Notes: a model not told the origin generated them from the sequence alone. DNA of 64,000 nt from Corella eumyota (GCA_963082875.1 CAUJAU010000058.1:186001-250000); one strand, 5' to 3'; shown: positions 25,100 through 39,200, counted from the first letter of the stretch. Translations and numbers: made by a program.

Positions 25100-28000
25100 C
25101 CTTATCCTCATCCTTATCCTCATCCTCATCCTAATCCTCATCCTCATCCTCCTCATTTTCCTCATCCTCCTCATCTTCCTCATCCTCCTGATCCTCCTTA
25201 TCCTCCTTATCCTCTTTATCCTCCTCATCCTCCTCATCCTCCTTATCCTCCTCATCCTTCTCATCCTCCTCATCCTCTTCATCCTCCTCATCCTCCTCAT
25301 CCTCCTCATCCTCCTCATCCTCCTCATCTTCCTCATCCTCCTCATCTTCCTTATCCTCTTCATCCTCCTCATCCTCCTCATCCTCTTAATCCTCCTCATC
25401 CTCCTCATCCTCCTCATCCTTCTCATCCTCTTCATCCTCCTCATCCTCTTCACCCCCTTCATCCTCCTCATCCTCCTCATACTCCTCATCGTCCTCAACT
25501 TCCTCATCTTCCTCATCCTCATCCTCATCCTCATCCTCATCATCATCCTCATCATCATCCTCATCATCATCCTCATCATCATCCTCATCATCATCCTCAT
25601 CATCATCCTCATCATCATCCTCATCATCATCCTCATCCTCTTCCTCCTCCTCCTCTTCCACCTCCTCCTCATCATCCTCCTCATCATCCTCATCATCATC
25701 CTCATCATCCTCCTTATCCTCCTCATTCTCCTCATCCTCCCCATCCTCTTCATCCTCCTCATTCTCCTCATCCTCCTCATCCTCCTCATCCTCCTCATCC
25801 TCCTCATCCTCCTCAACCTCCTCATCCTCCTCATCCTCATCCTCATCCTCCTCCTCTACCTCTTCTTCCTCCTCATCATCCTCCTCATCATCCTCATCAT
25901 CCTCATCATTCTTCTCATCCTCCTCATCCTCATCAACCTCATTATCCTCCTCATCCTCCTCATCTTCCTAATCCTCCTCATCCTCCTTATCTTCCTCAAC
26001 TTCCTCATCCTCCTCTTCCTCAACTTCATCATCCTCATCATCATTCTCATCCTCATCATCATCCTCATCATCATCCTCATCATCATCCTCATCATCATCC
26101 TCATCATCATCCTCATCATCATCCTCATCATCATCCTCATCATCATCATCTTCATCATCCTCCTCCTCCTCCTCCTCCTTCTCCTCTTCCTCATCATCTT
26201 CCTTATCATCTTTATCATCATCCTCCTCTTTATCCTCCTCATCTTCCCCATCCTCCTCATCCTCCTTATCCTCTTCATCCTTTTCATCCTCTTCATCCTT
26301 CTCATCCTCCTCATTCTCCTCATCCTCCTCATCCTCCTCATCCTCATCATCCTCCTTTTCCTCCTCATCCTCCTCATCCTCGTCATCCTCGTCATCCTCC
26401 TCATCCTCTTCATCCTCCTCATCCTCCTCATCCTCCTCACCCTCCTTATCCTCCTCAACCTCCTCATCCTCCTCATCCTCAACCTCATCCTCATCCTCCT
26501 CATCCTCCTCATCCTCCTCATCCTCCTCATCCTCCTCATCCTCCTCAACCTCGTCATCCTCCTTATCCTCATCCTTATCCTCATCCTCATCCTAATCCTC
26601 ATCCTTATCCTCCTCATTTTCCTCATCCTCCTCATCTTCCTCATCCTCCTGATCCTCCTTATCCTCTTTATCCTCCTCATCCTCCTCATCCTCCTTATCC
26701 TCCTCATCCTCCTCATCCTTCTCATCCTCCTCATCCTCTTCATCCTCCTCATCCTCCTCATCCTCCTCATCCTCCTCATCCTCCTCATCTTCCTCATCCA
26801 CCTCATCTTCCTTATCCTCTTCATCCTCCTCATCCTCCTCATCCTCTTAATCCTCCTCATCCTCCTCATCCTCCTCATCCTTCTCATCCTCTTCATCCTC
26901 CTCATCCTCTTCACCCCCTTCATCCTCCTCATCCTCCTCATACTTCTCATCGTCCTCAACTTCCTCATCTTCCTCATCCTCATCCTCATCCTCATCATCA
27001 TCCTCATCATCATCCTCATCATCATCCTCATCATCATCCTCATCATCATCCTCATCATCATCCTCATCATCATCCTCATCCTCTTCCTCCTCCTCCTCTT
27101 CCACCTCCTCCTCATCATCCTCCTCATCATCCTCATCATCATCCTCATCATCCTCCTTATCCTCCTCATTCTCCTCATCCACCCCATCCGCTTCATCCTC
27201 CTCATTCTCCTCATCCTCCTCATCCTCCTCATCCTCCTCATCCTCCTCATCTTCCTCAACCTCCTCATCCTCCTCGTCCTCATCCTCATCCTCCTCCTCT
27301 ACCTCTTCTTCCTCCTCATCATCCTCCTCATCATCCTCATCATCCTCATCATTCTTCTCATCCTCCTCATCCTCATCAACCTCATTATCCTCCTCATCCT
27401 CCTCATCTTCCTAATCCTCCTCATCCTCCTTATCTTCCTCAACTTCCTCATCCTCCTCTTCCTCAACTTCCTCATCCTCATCATCATTCTCATCCTCATC
27501 ATCATCCTCATCATCATCCTCATCATCATCCTCATCATCATCCTCATCATCATCCTCATCATCATCCTCATCATCATCCTCATCATCATCATCTTCATCA
27601 TCCTCCTCCTCCTCCTCCTCCTTCTCCTCTTCCTCATCATCTTCCTTATCATCTTTATCATCATCCTCCTCTTTATCCTCCTCATCTTCCTCATCCTCCT
27701 CATCCTCCTTATCCTCTTCATCCTTTTCATCCTCTTCATCCTTCTCATCCTTCTCATTCTCCTCATCCTCCTCATCCTCCTCATCCTCATCATCCTCCTT
27801 TTCCTCCTCATCCTCCTCATCCTCGTCATCCTCGTCATCCTCCTCATCCTCTTCATCCTCCTCATCCTCCTCATCCTCCTCACCCTCCTTATCCTCCTCA
27901 ACCTCCTCATCCTCCTCATCCTCAACCTCATCCTCATCCTCCTCATCCTCCTCATCCTCCTCATCCTCCTCATCCTCCTCATCCTCTTCATCACTCTCAT
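25100..28000 (+). repeat. 1.44-kb tandem duplication inside array IV
   Basis: CTAATC lies at 25131 and 26592, GTCCTCAACTTCC at 25491 and 26952, CTCTACCTCTTCTTCC at 25854 and 27297, and CGTCATCCTCGTC at 26381 and 27821. The offsets are 1,461, 1,461, 1,443 and 1,440 bp. The copies are about 25.10-26.55 and 26.56-28.0 kb. The offset drops by 18 bp across the 12-mer subarray between the second and third markers, which indicates loss or gain of whole repeat units there. Confidence 0.85.
25535..25640 (+). repeat. 12-mer subarray (ATCATCATCCTC)n
   Basis: Eight or more near-perfect 12-bp units between a short ATCCTC hexamer run and a CTTCCTCCTCC stretch. Its partner in the tandem duplication, at about 26995-27085, has fewer units, so unit number is changing here. 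Confidence 0.88.
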
Positions 28001-28993
28001 CCCCCTCATCCTTCTCATCCTTTTCATACTTCTCATCTTCCTCATCATCCTCATCATCTTCATCATCCTCATCATCATCCTTATCATCCTCCTCATTCTC
28101 CTCATCCTCCTCATCCTCTTCATCCTCCTTTTCCTTTTCATCCTCCTCATCTTCTTCATCTTCCTAATCCTCCTCATCATCTTCATCCTCCTCATCTTCC
28201 TCATCCTCCTTATCCTCCTCATCCTCTTCATCCTTTTCATCCTCTTCATCCTTCTTATCCTCCTCATTATCATCCTCCTCATCCTTATCATCCTCTTTTT
28301 CCTCCTCATCCTCCTCATCCTCCTCATCCTCCTCATCCTCCTCATCCTCCTCACCTTCCTCATCCTCCTCAACCTCCTCATCCTCCTCATCCTCAACCTC
28401 ATCCTCATCCTCCTCATCCTCCTCATCCTCCTCATCCTCTTCATCATCCTCATCCTCCTCATCCTTCTCATCCTTTTCATACTTCTCATCTTCCTCATCA
28501 TCCTTATCATCTTCATCATCCTCATCATCATCCTTATCATCCTCCTCATTCTCCTCATCCTCCTCATCCTCTTCATCCTCCTTTTCCTCCTCATCCTCCT
28601 CATCCTCCTCATCCTCCTAATCCTCCTCATCATCTTCATCCTCCTCATCCTCCTCATCCTCCTCATCCTCCTCATCCTTCTCATCTTCTTCATCCTCCTT
28701 AAACTCCCCAACCTCCTCATCTTCATCCCCATCCTCATCCTCATTCTCCTCCTCATCCTCCTCATCTTCCTCATCCTCTTCATCCTCCTCATCCTTCTCA
28801 TTCTCCTCATCCTCTTCATCCTCTTCATCCTCTTCATCCTCCTCATCCTTTTCATCCTCTTCATCCTTCTCATCTTCTTCATCCTCCTCATCTTTCTCAT
28901 CCTCCTCAACCTCCTTATCCTCATCATCATCCTTATTCTCATCTTCATCCTCATCCTCATCCTCCTCATCCTCATCCTCTTCATCCTCCTTAT

Positions 28994-28994
28994 T

Positions 28995-29030
<36 letters not shown>
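28994..29030 (+). repeat. Pure (ATC)n run, about 12 triplets
   Basis: An uninterrupted ATC triplet tract embedded in the mixed array, preceded by CCTTATT and followed by CTCATCATCC. Shorter ATC runs are found at the equivalent context near 7845, 8935 and 11858. It is a simple slippage expansion of an ATC pair. Confidence 0.9.
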
Positions 29031-29032
<2 letters not shown>

Positions 29033-29449
29033 CATCATCCTCATCCTCCTCATCCTCCTCATCCTTCTCATGTTCCTCATCCTCCTTATCATCCTCGTCC
29101 TCCTTATCCTCCTCATCCTTTTCATCCTCCTCATCCTCCTCATCCTCCTCATCCTCATCCTCATCCTCATCCTTATTCTCATCTTCATCCTCATCCTCAT
29201 CCTCCTCATCCACTTCATCCTCCTTATCATCATCATCCTCATCATCCTCATTCTCCTCATCCTCCTCATCCTTCTCATCTTCCTCATCCTCCTCATCATC
29301 CTCATCCTCCTCATCCTTCTCATCCTTTTCATTCTCCTCATCCTCCTCATCCTCTTCATCCTTTTAATCCTCTTCATCCTCCTTATCTTCCTCATCCTCC
29401 TCATCCTCCTCATTCTCCTCATCCTCCTCATCATCCTCATCCTCTTCAT

Positions 29450-31800
29450 CCCTTTCATCCTTCTCATCCTCCTCATTCTCCTCATCCTTCTCATCCTCTT
29501 CATCCTCCTTTTCCTTCTCATCCTCCTCATCCTCTTCATCCTTTTCATCTTCCTCATCCTCCTCATCCTCCTCATCCTCCTCATCTTCTTCATCCTTCTC
29601 AACCTCCTCATCCTCTTCATCCTTAACCTCATCCTCATCCTCCTCATCCTCCTCATCTTCCTCATCCTCCTCATCTTCCTCATCCTCCTCATCCTCCTCA
29701 TCTTCCTCATTCTTCTCATCATCCTCATCCTCCTCATCCTCATCATCCTCCTCATACGCCTCATCCTCTTCATCATCCTCATCGTATTCATCATCCTCAT
29801 CATCATCCTTATCATCCTCCTCATTCTCCTCATTCTCCTCATCCTCTTCATCCTCCTTTTCCTTTTCATCCTCCTCATCCTCCCCATCCTCTTCATCCTC
29901 CTCATCCTCCTAATCCTCCTCATCCTCCTCATCCTCCTCATCCTCCTCATCATCCTCATCCTCTTCATCCTCCTCATCATCCTCCTCATCCTCCTCATCC
30001 TCCTCATCCTCCTGATCTTCCTCAACCGCCTCATCTTCATCCTCATCCTCATCCTCATTCTCCTCCTCATCCTCCTCATCCTCCCCATCCTCTTCATTTT
30101 CCTCATCCTCCTCATCTTCCTCATCCTCCTCATCCTCCTCATCCTCCTCATCCTCTTCATCCTCCTCATCTTCTTCATCCTCTTCATCCTCCTCATCTTC
30201 TTCATCCTCCTCATTCTTCTCATCCTTTTCATCCTTCTCATCCTTCCCATCCTCCTCATCCTCCTCATCCTCCTCATCCTCCTCATCCTCCTCATCCTCC
30301 GCATCCTCCTCATCTTCCTCATCCTTTTCATCCTCCTTATCCTCCTCTTTCTCTTCATCCTCCTCATCTTCTTCATCCTCCTCAACCTCCTCATCTTCAT
30401 CCTCCTCCTTAACCTTATTCTCATCTTCATCCTCATCCTCATTCTCCTCCTCATCTTCTTCATCCTCCTCATTCTTCTCATCCTCCTCATTCTCCTCATC
30501 ATCCTCATCCTCCTTATCCTCCTCATTCTTTTCATCCTTCTCATCCTCCTCATCCTCCTCATCGTCCTCATCCATTTCATCCTTCTCATCCTCCTCATCC
30601 TCCTCATTCTCCTCATCCTCCTCATCCTCCTCAACCTTCTCATCCTCCTCATCCTCAACCTCATCCTTATCCTCCTCATTCTCCTCATCCTTCTCATCCT
30701 CTTCATCCTCCTTTTCCTTCTCATCCTCCTCATCCTCTTCATCCTTTTCATCTTCCTCATCCTCCTCATCCTCCTCATCCTCCTCATCCTCCTCATCCTC
30801 TTCATCCTTCTCAACCTCCTCATCCTCTTCATCCTTAACCTCATCCTCATCCTCCTCATCCTCCTCATCTTCCTCATCCTCCTCATCTTCCTCATCCTCC
30901 TCATCCTCCTCATCTTCCTCATTCTCCTCATCATCCTCATCCTCCTCATCCTCATCATCCTCCTCATACGCCTCATCCTCTTCATCATCCTCATCGTATT
31001 CATCATCCTCATCATCATCCTTATCATCCTCCTCATTCTCCTCATCCTCCTCATCCTCTTCATCCTCCTTTTCCTTTTCATCCTCCTCATCCTCCCCATC
31101 TTCTTCATCCTCCTCATCCTCCTAATCCTCCTCATCCTCCTCATCCTCCTCATCATCCTCATCCTCTTCATCCTCCTCATCCTCCTCATCCTCCTCATCC
31201 TCTTCATCCTCCTCATCCTCCTGATCTTCCTCAACCGCCTCATCTTCATCCTCATCCTCATCCTCATTCTCCTCCTCATCCTCCTCATCCTCCCCATCCT
31301 CTTCATTTTCCTCATCCTCCACATCTTCCTCATCCTCCTCATCCTCCTCATCCTCCTCATCCTCTTCATCCTCCTCATCTTCTTCATCCTCTTCATACTC
31401 CTCATCTTCTTCATCCTCCTCATTCTTCTCATCCTTTTCATCCCTCTCATCCTTCCCATCCTCCTCATCCTCCTCATCCTCCTCATCCTCCTCATCCTCC
31501 TCATCCTCCGCATCCTCCTCATCTTCCTCATCCTTCTCATCTTCCTTATCCTCCTCTTTCTCTTCATCCTCTTCATCTTCTTCATCCTCCTCAACCTCCT
31601 CATCTTCATCCTCTTCCTTAACCTTATTCTCATCTTCATCCTCATCCTCATTCTCCTCCTCATCTTCTTCATCCTCCTCATTCTTCTCATCCTCCTCATT
31701 CTCCTCATCATCCTCATCCTCCTTATCCTCCTCATTCTTTTCATCCTTCTCATCCTCCTCCTCCTCCTCATCGTCCTCATCCTTTTCATCCTTCTCATCC
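29450..31800 (+). repeat. 1.21-kb tandem duplication inside array IV
   Basis: CGTATTCATC lies at 29783 and 30995, and AACCTTATTCTC at 30411 and 31620, giving offsets of 1,212 and 1,209 bp. CATACGCCTCATCC and CTCAACCGCC variants recur in both copies in the same order. The copies are about 29.45-30.65 and 30.66-31.8 kb. Confidence 0.85.
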
Positions 31801-32267
31801 TCCTCATCTTCCTCATTCTCCTCATCCTCCTCATCCTCCTCAACCTTCTCATCCTCCTCATCCTCAACCTCATCCTCATCCTCCTCCTGCTCCTCCTCCT
31901 CCTCTTCCTCATCATCCTCCTAATCATCCTCATCATCATCCTCTTCATTCTCCTCATCCTTTTCATCCTCATCAACCTCCTTATCCTCCTCATCCTCCTC
32001 ATCTTCCTCATCCTCCTCATCCTCCTCATCCTCCTCATTCTCCTCATCCTCCTCATCCTCCTCATCCTCCTCATCCTCCTCATCCTCCTCATCCTCCTCA
32101 TCGTCTTCATCCTCCTCATCCTCTTCATCCTCTTCATCCTCTTCATCCTCTTCATCCTCCTCAACCTCCTCATCTTCATCTTTATTCTCATCTTCATCCT
32201 CATCCTCATTCTCCTCCTCATCCTCTTCATCCTCTTTATCTTCCTCATCCTTCTCATTCTCCTCATC

Positions 32268-33040
32268 CTCTTCGTCCTTTTCGTCCTCCTTGTCCTTTTC
32301 GTCCTCCTCGTCTTCCTTATCCTCCTCATCCTCCTCAACCTCCTCATCCTCATCCTCATCCTCCTCATCCTCCTCATCATCCTCATCCTCCTCATCCTCC
32401 TCATCCTCCTCATCCTCCTCATTCTCCTCATCCTCCTCATCCTCCTCATCTTCCCCATCCTCCTCATCCTCCTCATCCTCCTCATCCTCCTCATTCTCCT
32501 TATTTTACTCATCTTCCTCATCCTATTCATCCTCCTCATCCTCCTCATCCTCCTCATCCTTTTCATCTTCCTCATCCTCCTCATCCTCCTCAATTTCCTC
32601 ATCTTTCTCAACCTCATCCTCATCCTCCTCATCCTCCTCATCCTCCTCATCCTCCTCATTCTCCTCATCCTTCTCATCCTCCTCATCCTACTCATCCTCC
32701 TCATCCTCCTCATCCTCCTTATCCGCCTCATCCTCCTCATCCTCCTCATCCTCCTCATCCTCCTCATCCTCCTCATCCTCCTCATCCTCCTCATCCTCCC
32801 CATCTTTCTCATCCTCCTCATTCTCCTTATCCTCTTCATCCTACTCATCCTCCTCATCCTCCTCATCCTCCTCATCCTCCTCATCCTCCTCATCCTCCTC
32901 ATCCTCCTTATCCTCTTCATCCTCCTCATCCTCCTCATCTTCCTTATCCTCCTCATCCTCCTCATCTTTCTCATCCTCCCCATCCTCCTCATCCTCCTCG
33001 TCCTTTTCGTCCTCCTCGTCCTCTTCGTCCTCCTCGTCTT
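32268..33040 (+). repeat. Paired GTC-variant (CpG-bearing) patches
   Basis: At 32268-32313 and again at 32997-33040, consecutive units carry GTC in place of ATC (TTCGTCCTCCT words), which makes clusters of CpG in a tract where CpG is otherwise sparse. The patches lie about 730 bp apart, are each about 45 bp long and have sharp edges. This looks like one variant unit spread by local slippage and then copied with a ~0.73-kb duplication. Confidence 0.8.
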
Positions 33041-35344
33041 CTTTATCCTCTTCATCCTCCTCAACCTCCTCATCCTCATCTTCATCCTTATCCTCCTCAT
33101 CTTCCTCATCCTCCTCATCCTCCTCATCCTCCTCATCCTCCTCATCTTCCCCATTCTCCCCATCTTCCCCATCCTCCTCATTCTCCTCATCCTCCTCATC
33201 CTCCTCATCCTCCTTATTCTCCTCATCCTCCTCATCCTATTCATCCTCCTCATCCTCCTCATCCTCTTCATCCTCCTCATCTTCCTCATCCTCCTCATCC
33301 TCCTCATCCTCCACATCCTCCTCATCCTCCTCATCCTCCTCATCTTCCTCAACCTCCTCATCTTCCTCAACCTCCTCATCTTCCTCAACCTCATTCCCAT
33401 CCTTCTCATCCACCTCATCCTCCTCATCCTCCTCATCCTCCTCATCCTCCTCATCTTTCTCATCCTTCTCATACTCCTCATCTTTCTCATCCTCCTCATC
33501 ATCCTCATCATCCTCATCATCCTCATCTTCCTCATCATCATTCTTATCATCCTCCTCATTTTCCTCATCCTCCTCATCCTCCTTTTCCTTCTTATCCTGC
33601 TTATCCTCCTCATCCTCCTCATCCTCCTCATCCCCCTCATCCTTCTCATCTTCCTCATCCTCCTCATCCTCCTCATCCTCCTCATCTTCCTCATCCTTCT
33701 CATCCTCCTAATCTTCTTCATCCTCTTCATCCTCCTCATCTTCCTCATCCTCCTCATCCTCCTCATCCTCCTCATCCTCCTCATCCTCCTCATCCTCCTC
33801 ATCCTTTTCATCCTCCTTAATTTCCTCAACTTCCTCATCTTCATCCTCATCCTCATCCTTATCCTCATTCTCCTCCTCATCCTCCTCATCCTCCTCATCC
33901 TCTTTATCTTCCTCATCTTTCTCATCCTCCTCATCCTCCTCATCCTCTTCATCCACTTCATCCTCTTCATCCTCTTCATCCTTCTCATCTTCTTCATCCT
34001 CCTCATCTTCCTCATCCTCCTCAACCTCCTTATCCTCATCATCATCCTTATTCTCATCTTCATCCTCATCCTCATCCTCCTCATCCTCATCCTCTTCATC
34101 CTCCTTATCATCATCATCATCCTCATCATCCTCATCATCCTCATCCTCTTCATTCTCCTCATCTTTCTCATGTTCCTCATCCTCTTCATCATCTTCGTCC
34201 TCCTCATCCTCCTCATCTTTTTCATCCTCCTCATCTTCCTCATCCTCATCCTCATCCTCATCCTTATTCTCATCTTCATCCTCATCCTCATCCTCCTCAT
34301 CCGCTTCATCCTCCTTATCATCATCATCCTCATCATCCTCATCCTCCTCATCCTCCTCATCCTTCTCATCTTCCTCATCCTCCTCATCATCCTCATCCTC
34401 CTCATCCTCCTAATCCTTTTCATCCTCCTCATCCTTCTCATCCTCCTCATCCTCCTCATCCTTTTAATCCACTTCATCCTCCTTATCTTCCTCATCCTCC
34501 TCATCCTCCTCATCCTTTTAATCCTCTTTATCCTCCTTATCTTCCTCATCATCGTCATCCTCCTCATCTTCCTCATCCTCCTCATCCTCCTCATCCTCCT
34601 CATCCTCCTCATCCTCCTCATCCTACTCATCCTCCTCATCCTCCCCATCCTCCTTATTTTCCTCATCCTCCTCATCCTTTTCATCTTCTTCATCCTCCTC
34701 AACCTCCTCATCTTCATCTTCATCCTCATCCTTATTCTCATCTTCATCCTCATCCTCATTCTCCTCCTCATCCTCTTTATCCTCCTTATCATCATCATCA
34801 TCATCATCCTCATCTTCCTCATCCTCCTCATCCTTCTCATCCTCCTCATTCTCCCCATCATCCTCATCCTCCTCATCCTCATTCTTTTCATCCTCCTCAT
34901 CCTCCTCATCCTCCTCATCCTCCTCATCGTCCTCATCCTTTTCATTTTTCTCATCCTCCTCATCCTCCTCATCCTCCTCATCCTGCTCATCCTCCTCATC
35001 CTCAACCTCATCCTCGTCTTTATCCTCCTCCTCCTCCTCTTCCTCCTCATCCTCCTAATCATCCCCATCATCATCCTCTTCATTCTCCTCATCCTCCTCA
35101 TCCTCATCAACCTCCTTAACCTCCTCATCCTCCTCATCTTCTTCATCCTCCTCATCCTCCTCATCCTCCTCATCCTCCTCATCCTCCTCATCCTCCTCAT
35201 CCTCTTCATCCTCCTCATCCTCCTCATCGTCTTCATCCTCCTCATCCTCTTCATCTTCTTCATCCTCACCATCCTCACCATCTTCACCATCCTCATCATC
35301 TCTATCATTATTATCTCCATCATCATCTCCATCATCACTATCTG

Positions 35345-35955
35345 TTTTCGAGTTATATTTTCTTACGCGTAAACCGTACAAAATAATTATTTTAAACTTT
35401 GTCAAATAGAGCTTACAATGCGTGGATACAATTGATACGGTTTAAACATTAAATCGATAAAGGTTAAAATTTGCTAACATGTGCTGCTTATTAGTTTTTA
35501 ATACAACTTGCCAGTCGTTAAAAATAGCTAATGGTAATTGTCTGTGCGTAATACCAACATATTAGAAATAATTACCTGTTTCCGAGTTATGTTTTCTTTC
35601 GCGTAGAACGCACATAACAATTAATTTAAACGTTGTCAAATATAGATTACAATGTGTGAAAACGGTTTTCATGATTTAAAATTAAATCTACAAAAATTAA
35701 AATTTGTTAACATTTGCTGCTTGGGCGTTTTTAATACAACTCGCCAATTATTAAAAATTGCAAATGTTTATTGTCTATGCGTAAAACTAACATATTACCA
35801 ATAAATAACTGTTTCCGAAATATATTTTTTTACGCGTAGACCGTACATCATAATTGTTTTAAACGTTGTCAACTAGAGCTTACAATGCGTGGTTACAATT
35901 TTTACGGTTTAAAATCAAAATCGACAAAAGATAAAGTTTGCAAATATATGCTAAT
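35345..35955 (+). repeat. AT-rich spacer 4, short three-unit form
   Basis: Anchors at 35365, 35599 and 35832 (periods 234 and 233 bp), with the alpha-beta-delta order of spacer 3 and the same diagnostic GCTAATGGTAATTG variant. The two differ by scattered single bases, clearly more than spacers 1 and 2 do. Confidence 0.93.
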
Positions 35956-36218
35956 GGGGATGATGGAGATGATAAAGATGATGGAGATGATAGAGATGAT
36001 AGAGATATTGGAGATGATAGAGATGATGGAGATGATGGAGATGATGGAGATGATGTAGATCATGTAGATGATGAAGATGATGAAGATGATTATGATGATG
36101 GAAATGGTGGAAATAATTGAGATGATAGACACGGAGATGGAGACGATGGATATGGAGATGATGGAAATAGAGATGAAGATGAAAATGGAGATGGGTATTA
36201 AGATGGATATATAGAAAT
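35956..36218 (+). repeat. Long-form GAT junction block
   Basis: Matches the long-form block at 24027 in word order, including GATAGACACGGAGATGG, the AAAATGGAGATGGG words and the turnover to ATTATTATTATCATCACC. Together with its spacer and the first part of array V it forms a second copy of the long-form unit, about 11.9 kb after the first. Confidence 0.9.
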
Positions 36219-39200
36219 CATTATTATTATTATCATCACCATCATAACCATTATCACCATCATCACCATCATCATCATCGTCATCATTATCATTATCATC
36301 ATTCTCATCATCCTCATCATCCTCATCATCCTCATTATCATCATCATCATCCTCGTCATCCTCATCATCCTCATCATCCTCATTATCCTCATCCTCCTCA
36401 TCCTCCTTATCCTCCTCATGCTCCTCATCCTCCTTATCCTCTTCATCATCTTCATCATCCTCCTCATCCTCCTCATCATTCTCATCCTCCTCATCCTCCT
36501 CATCCTCCTCATTCTCCTCCTCCTCATCATCCTTCTCAACATCCTCATCATCATCGTCATCATCCTCCTCATCCTCCTCATCTTCCTCATCCTCCTCATC
36601 CTCCTTATCTTCCTCATCTTCCTCATCCTCCTCATCCTCCTCATCCTTATCCTTCTCATCCTCCTCATCCTCCTCATCCTCCTCATCCTCCTCATCCTCT
36701 TCATCCTCCTCATCCTCCTCATACTCCTTATCCTCCTCAACCTCCTCATCGTCCTCATCCTCCTCATCCTCATCATCATCCTCATCCTCATTCTCATCAT
36801 CATCATCATCCTCATCCTCCTCATACTCCTCATCCTCCTCATCCTCCTTATCCTCTTCATCCTCCTCATCCTCCTCATACTCCTCATCTTCCTCATCCTC
36901 CTCATCCTCTTCATCCTCCTCATCCTCCTCATCCTCCTCATCCTCCTCATCCTCCTCACCTTCCTTATCCTCCTCATCCTTCTCATCCGGTTCATACTCC
37001 TCATCCTCCTCATCCTCCTCATCATCCACATCTTCCTCATCATCATCCTTATCATCCTCCTCATTCTCCTCATCCTCCTCATCTTCTTCATCTTCCTTTT
37101 CCTTTTCATCCTCCTCATCCTCCTCATCCTCCTCATCCTCCTCATCCTCCTAATCCTTCTCATCCTCTTCATCCTCCTCATCCTCCTCATCCTCCTCATC
37201 CTCCTCATCCTTCTTATCCTTCTCAACCTCCTCATCTTCATCCTCATCCTCATCCTCATTCTCCTCCTCATCCTCCTCATCCTCTTTATCCTCTTTATCC
37301 TCCTCATCCTTCTCATCCTTCTCATCCTCCTCATCCTCTTGATCCTCCTCATCCTCTTCATCCTCCTCATCCTCCTCATCTTCTTTATCCTCTTCATCCT
37401 CCTCATCCTCCTCATCCTTCTTATCCTCCTTATCCTCCTCCTCATCCTCCTCATCCTCCTCATCCTCCTCATCCTCCTCATCTTCCTCATCCTCCTCAAC
37501 CTCCTCATCCTCATTCTCATCCTCATTCTTATTCTCATCTTCATCCTCATCCTCACCCTCCTCATCCTCTTCATCCTCCTTATCATCATCATCATCCTCA
37601 TCATCCTCATCCTCCTCATCCTCCTCATCCTTCTCATCCTCCTCATCCTCCTCATCAACCTCATCCTCTTCATCTTCCTCATCCTTTTCATCCTCCTCAT
37701 CCTCCTTATCATCATCATCATCATCCTCATCATTCTCATCCTCATCCTCCTCATCCTCCTCATCCTCCTCATCTTCCTCATCCTCGTCATCCTCCTCATC
37801 CTCCTCATCTTCCTCATCCTCCTTATCCTCCTTATCTTCTTCATCCTCCTCATCCTCCTCATCCTCCTCATCCTCCTCATCTTCCTCATCCTTTTCATCT
37901 TTTTCATCCTCTTCATCCTCCTCATCCTCCTCATCTTCCTCATCCTCCTCATCCTCCTCATCCTCTTCATCCTCCTCATCCTCCTCATCCTCCTCATCTT
38001 CCTCATCCTCCTCATCCTCCTCATCCTCTTAATCCTCCTCATCCTCCTCATCCTTTTCATCCTCCTCCTCTTCCTCATCATCCTCATTATCCTCATCATC
38101 TTCCTCATCATCATCCTCATCATCCTCCTCATTCTGCTCATCCTCCTCATCCTCTTCATCCTCCTCTTCTTTCTTATCCTTCTCATCCTCCTCATCTTTC
38201 TCATTTTCCTCATCCTCTTCATTTTCCTCATCCTCTTCATCCTCCTCATCCTCCTCATCCTCCTCATACTCCTCATCTTCCTCATCTTCCTCATCCTCTT
38301 CATCCTCCTCATCCTCCTCATCCTCCTCATCCTCCTCATCCTCCTCATCCTCCTCATCCTCCTTATCCTCCTCATCCTTCTCATCCGGTTCATACTCCTC
38401 ATCCTCCTCATCCTCCTCATTATCCACATCTTCCTCATTATCATCCTTATCATCCTCCTCATTCTCCTCATCCTCCTCATCCTCTTCATCTTCCTTTTCC
38501 TTTTCATCCTCCTCATCCTCCTCATTTTCCTCATCCTCCTCATCCTCCTAATCCTCCTCATCCTCTTCATCCTCCTCATCCTCCGCATCCTCCTCATTCT
38601 CCTCATCCTCCTCATCCTTCTTATCCTTCTCAACCTCCTCATCTTCATCCTCATCCTCATCCTCATTCTCCTCCTCATCCTCCTCATCCTTCTCATCCTC
38701 TTTATCCTCCTTATCCTTCTCATCCTTCTCATCCTCCTCATCCTCTTGATCCTCCTCATCCTCTTCATCCTCCTCATCCTCCTCATCTTCTTTATCCTCC
38801 TCATCCTCCTCATCCTCCTCATCCTTCTCATCCTCCTTATCCTCCTCATCCTCCTCATCCTCCTCATCCTCCTCATCCTCCTCATCCTCCTCATCCTCCT
38901 CATCCTCCTCATCCTCCTTAACCTCCTCATCCTCATTCTCATCCTCATTCTTATTCTTATCTTCATCCTCATCCTCACCCTCCTCATCCTCTTCATCCTC
39001 CTTATCATCATCATCATCCTCATCATCCTCATCCTCCTCATCCTCCTCATCCTTCTCATCCTCCTCATCCTCCTCATCAACCTCATCCTCCTCATCTTCC
39101 TCATCCTTTTCATCCTCCTCAACCTCCTTATCCTCCTCATCCTCCTCATCCTCCTCATCCTCCTCATCCTCCTCATCCTTTTTATCTTCTTCACCCTCTT

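Larger units (their letters stand above)
24291..35344 (+). repeat. Pyrimidine array IV, 11 kb
   Basis: It starts with ATC-rich units (ATCATCACC, then ATCATCCTC) and passes into the ATCCTCCTC family, ending in the ATCTCCATC block at about 35270-35344. Triplet phase is continuous for nearly 11 kb, which gives stop-free Ile-Leu-Leu and Arg-Arg-Met frames of thousands of codons that are not genes. It holds tandem duplications of 1.44 and 1.21 kb, several 12-mer subarrays, a pure ATC run near 28994-29030 and two GTC-variant patches. Confidence 0.96.

Noticed and set aside
24498-35372. A ~3,620-codon Ile-Leu-Leu frame across array IV and its long Arg-Arg-Met counterpart on the other strand
   Set aside because: Same period artefact. 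The frame begins in repeat sequence and runs into the AT-rich spacer with no start context, signal or domain.
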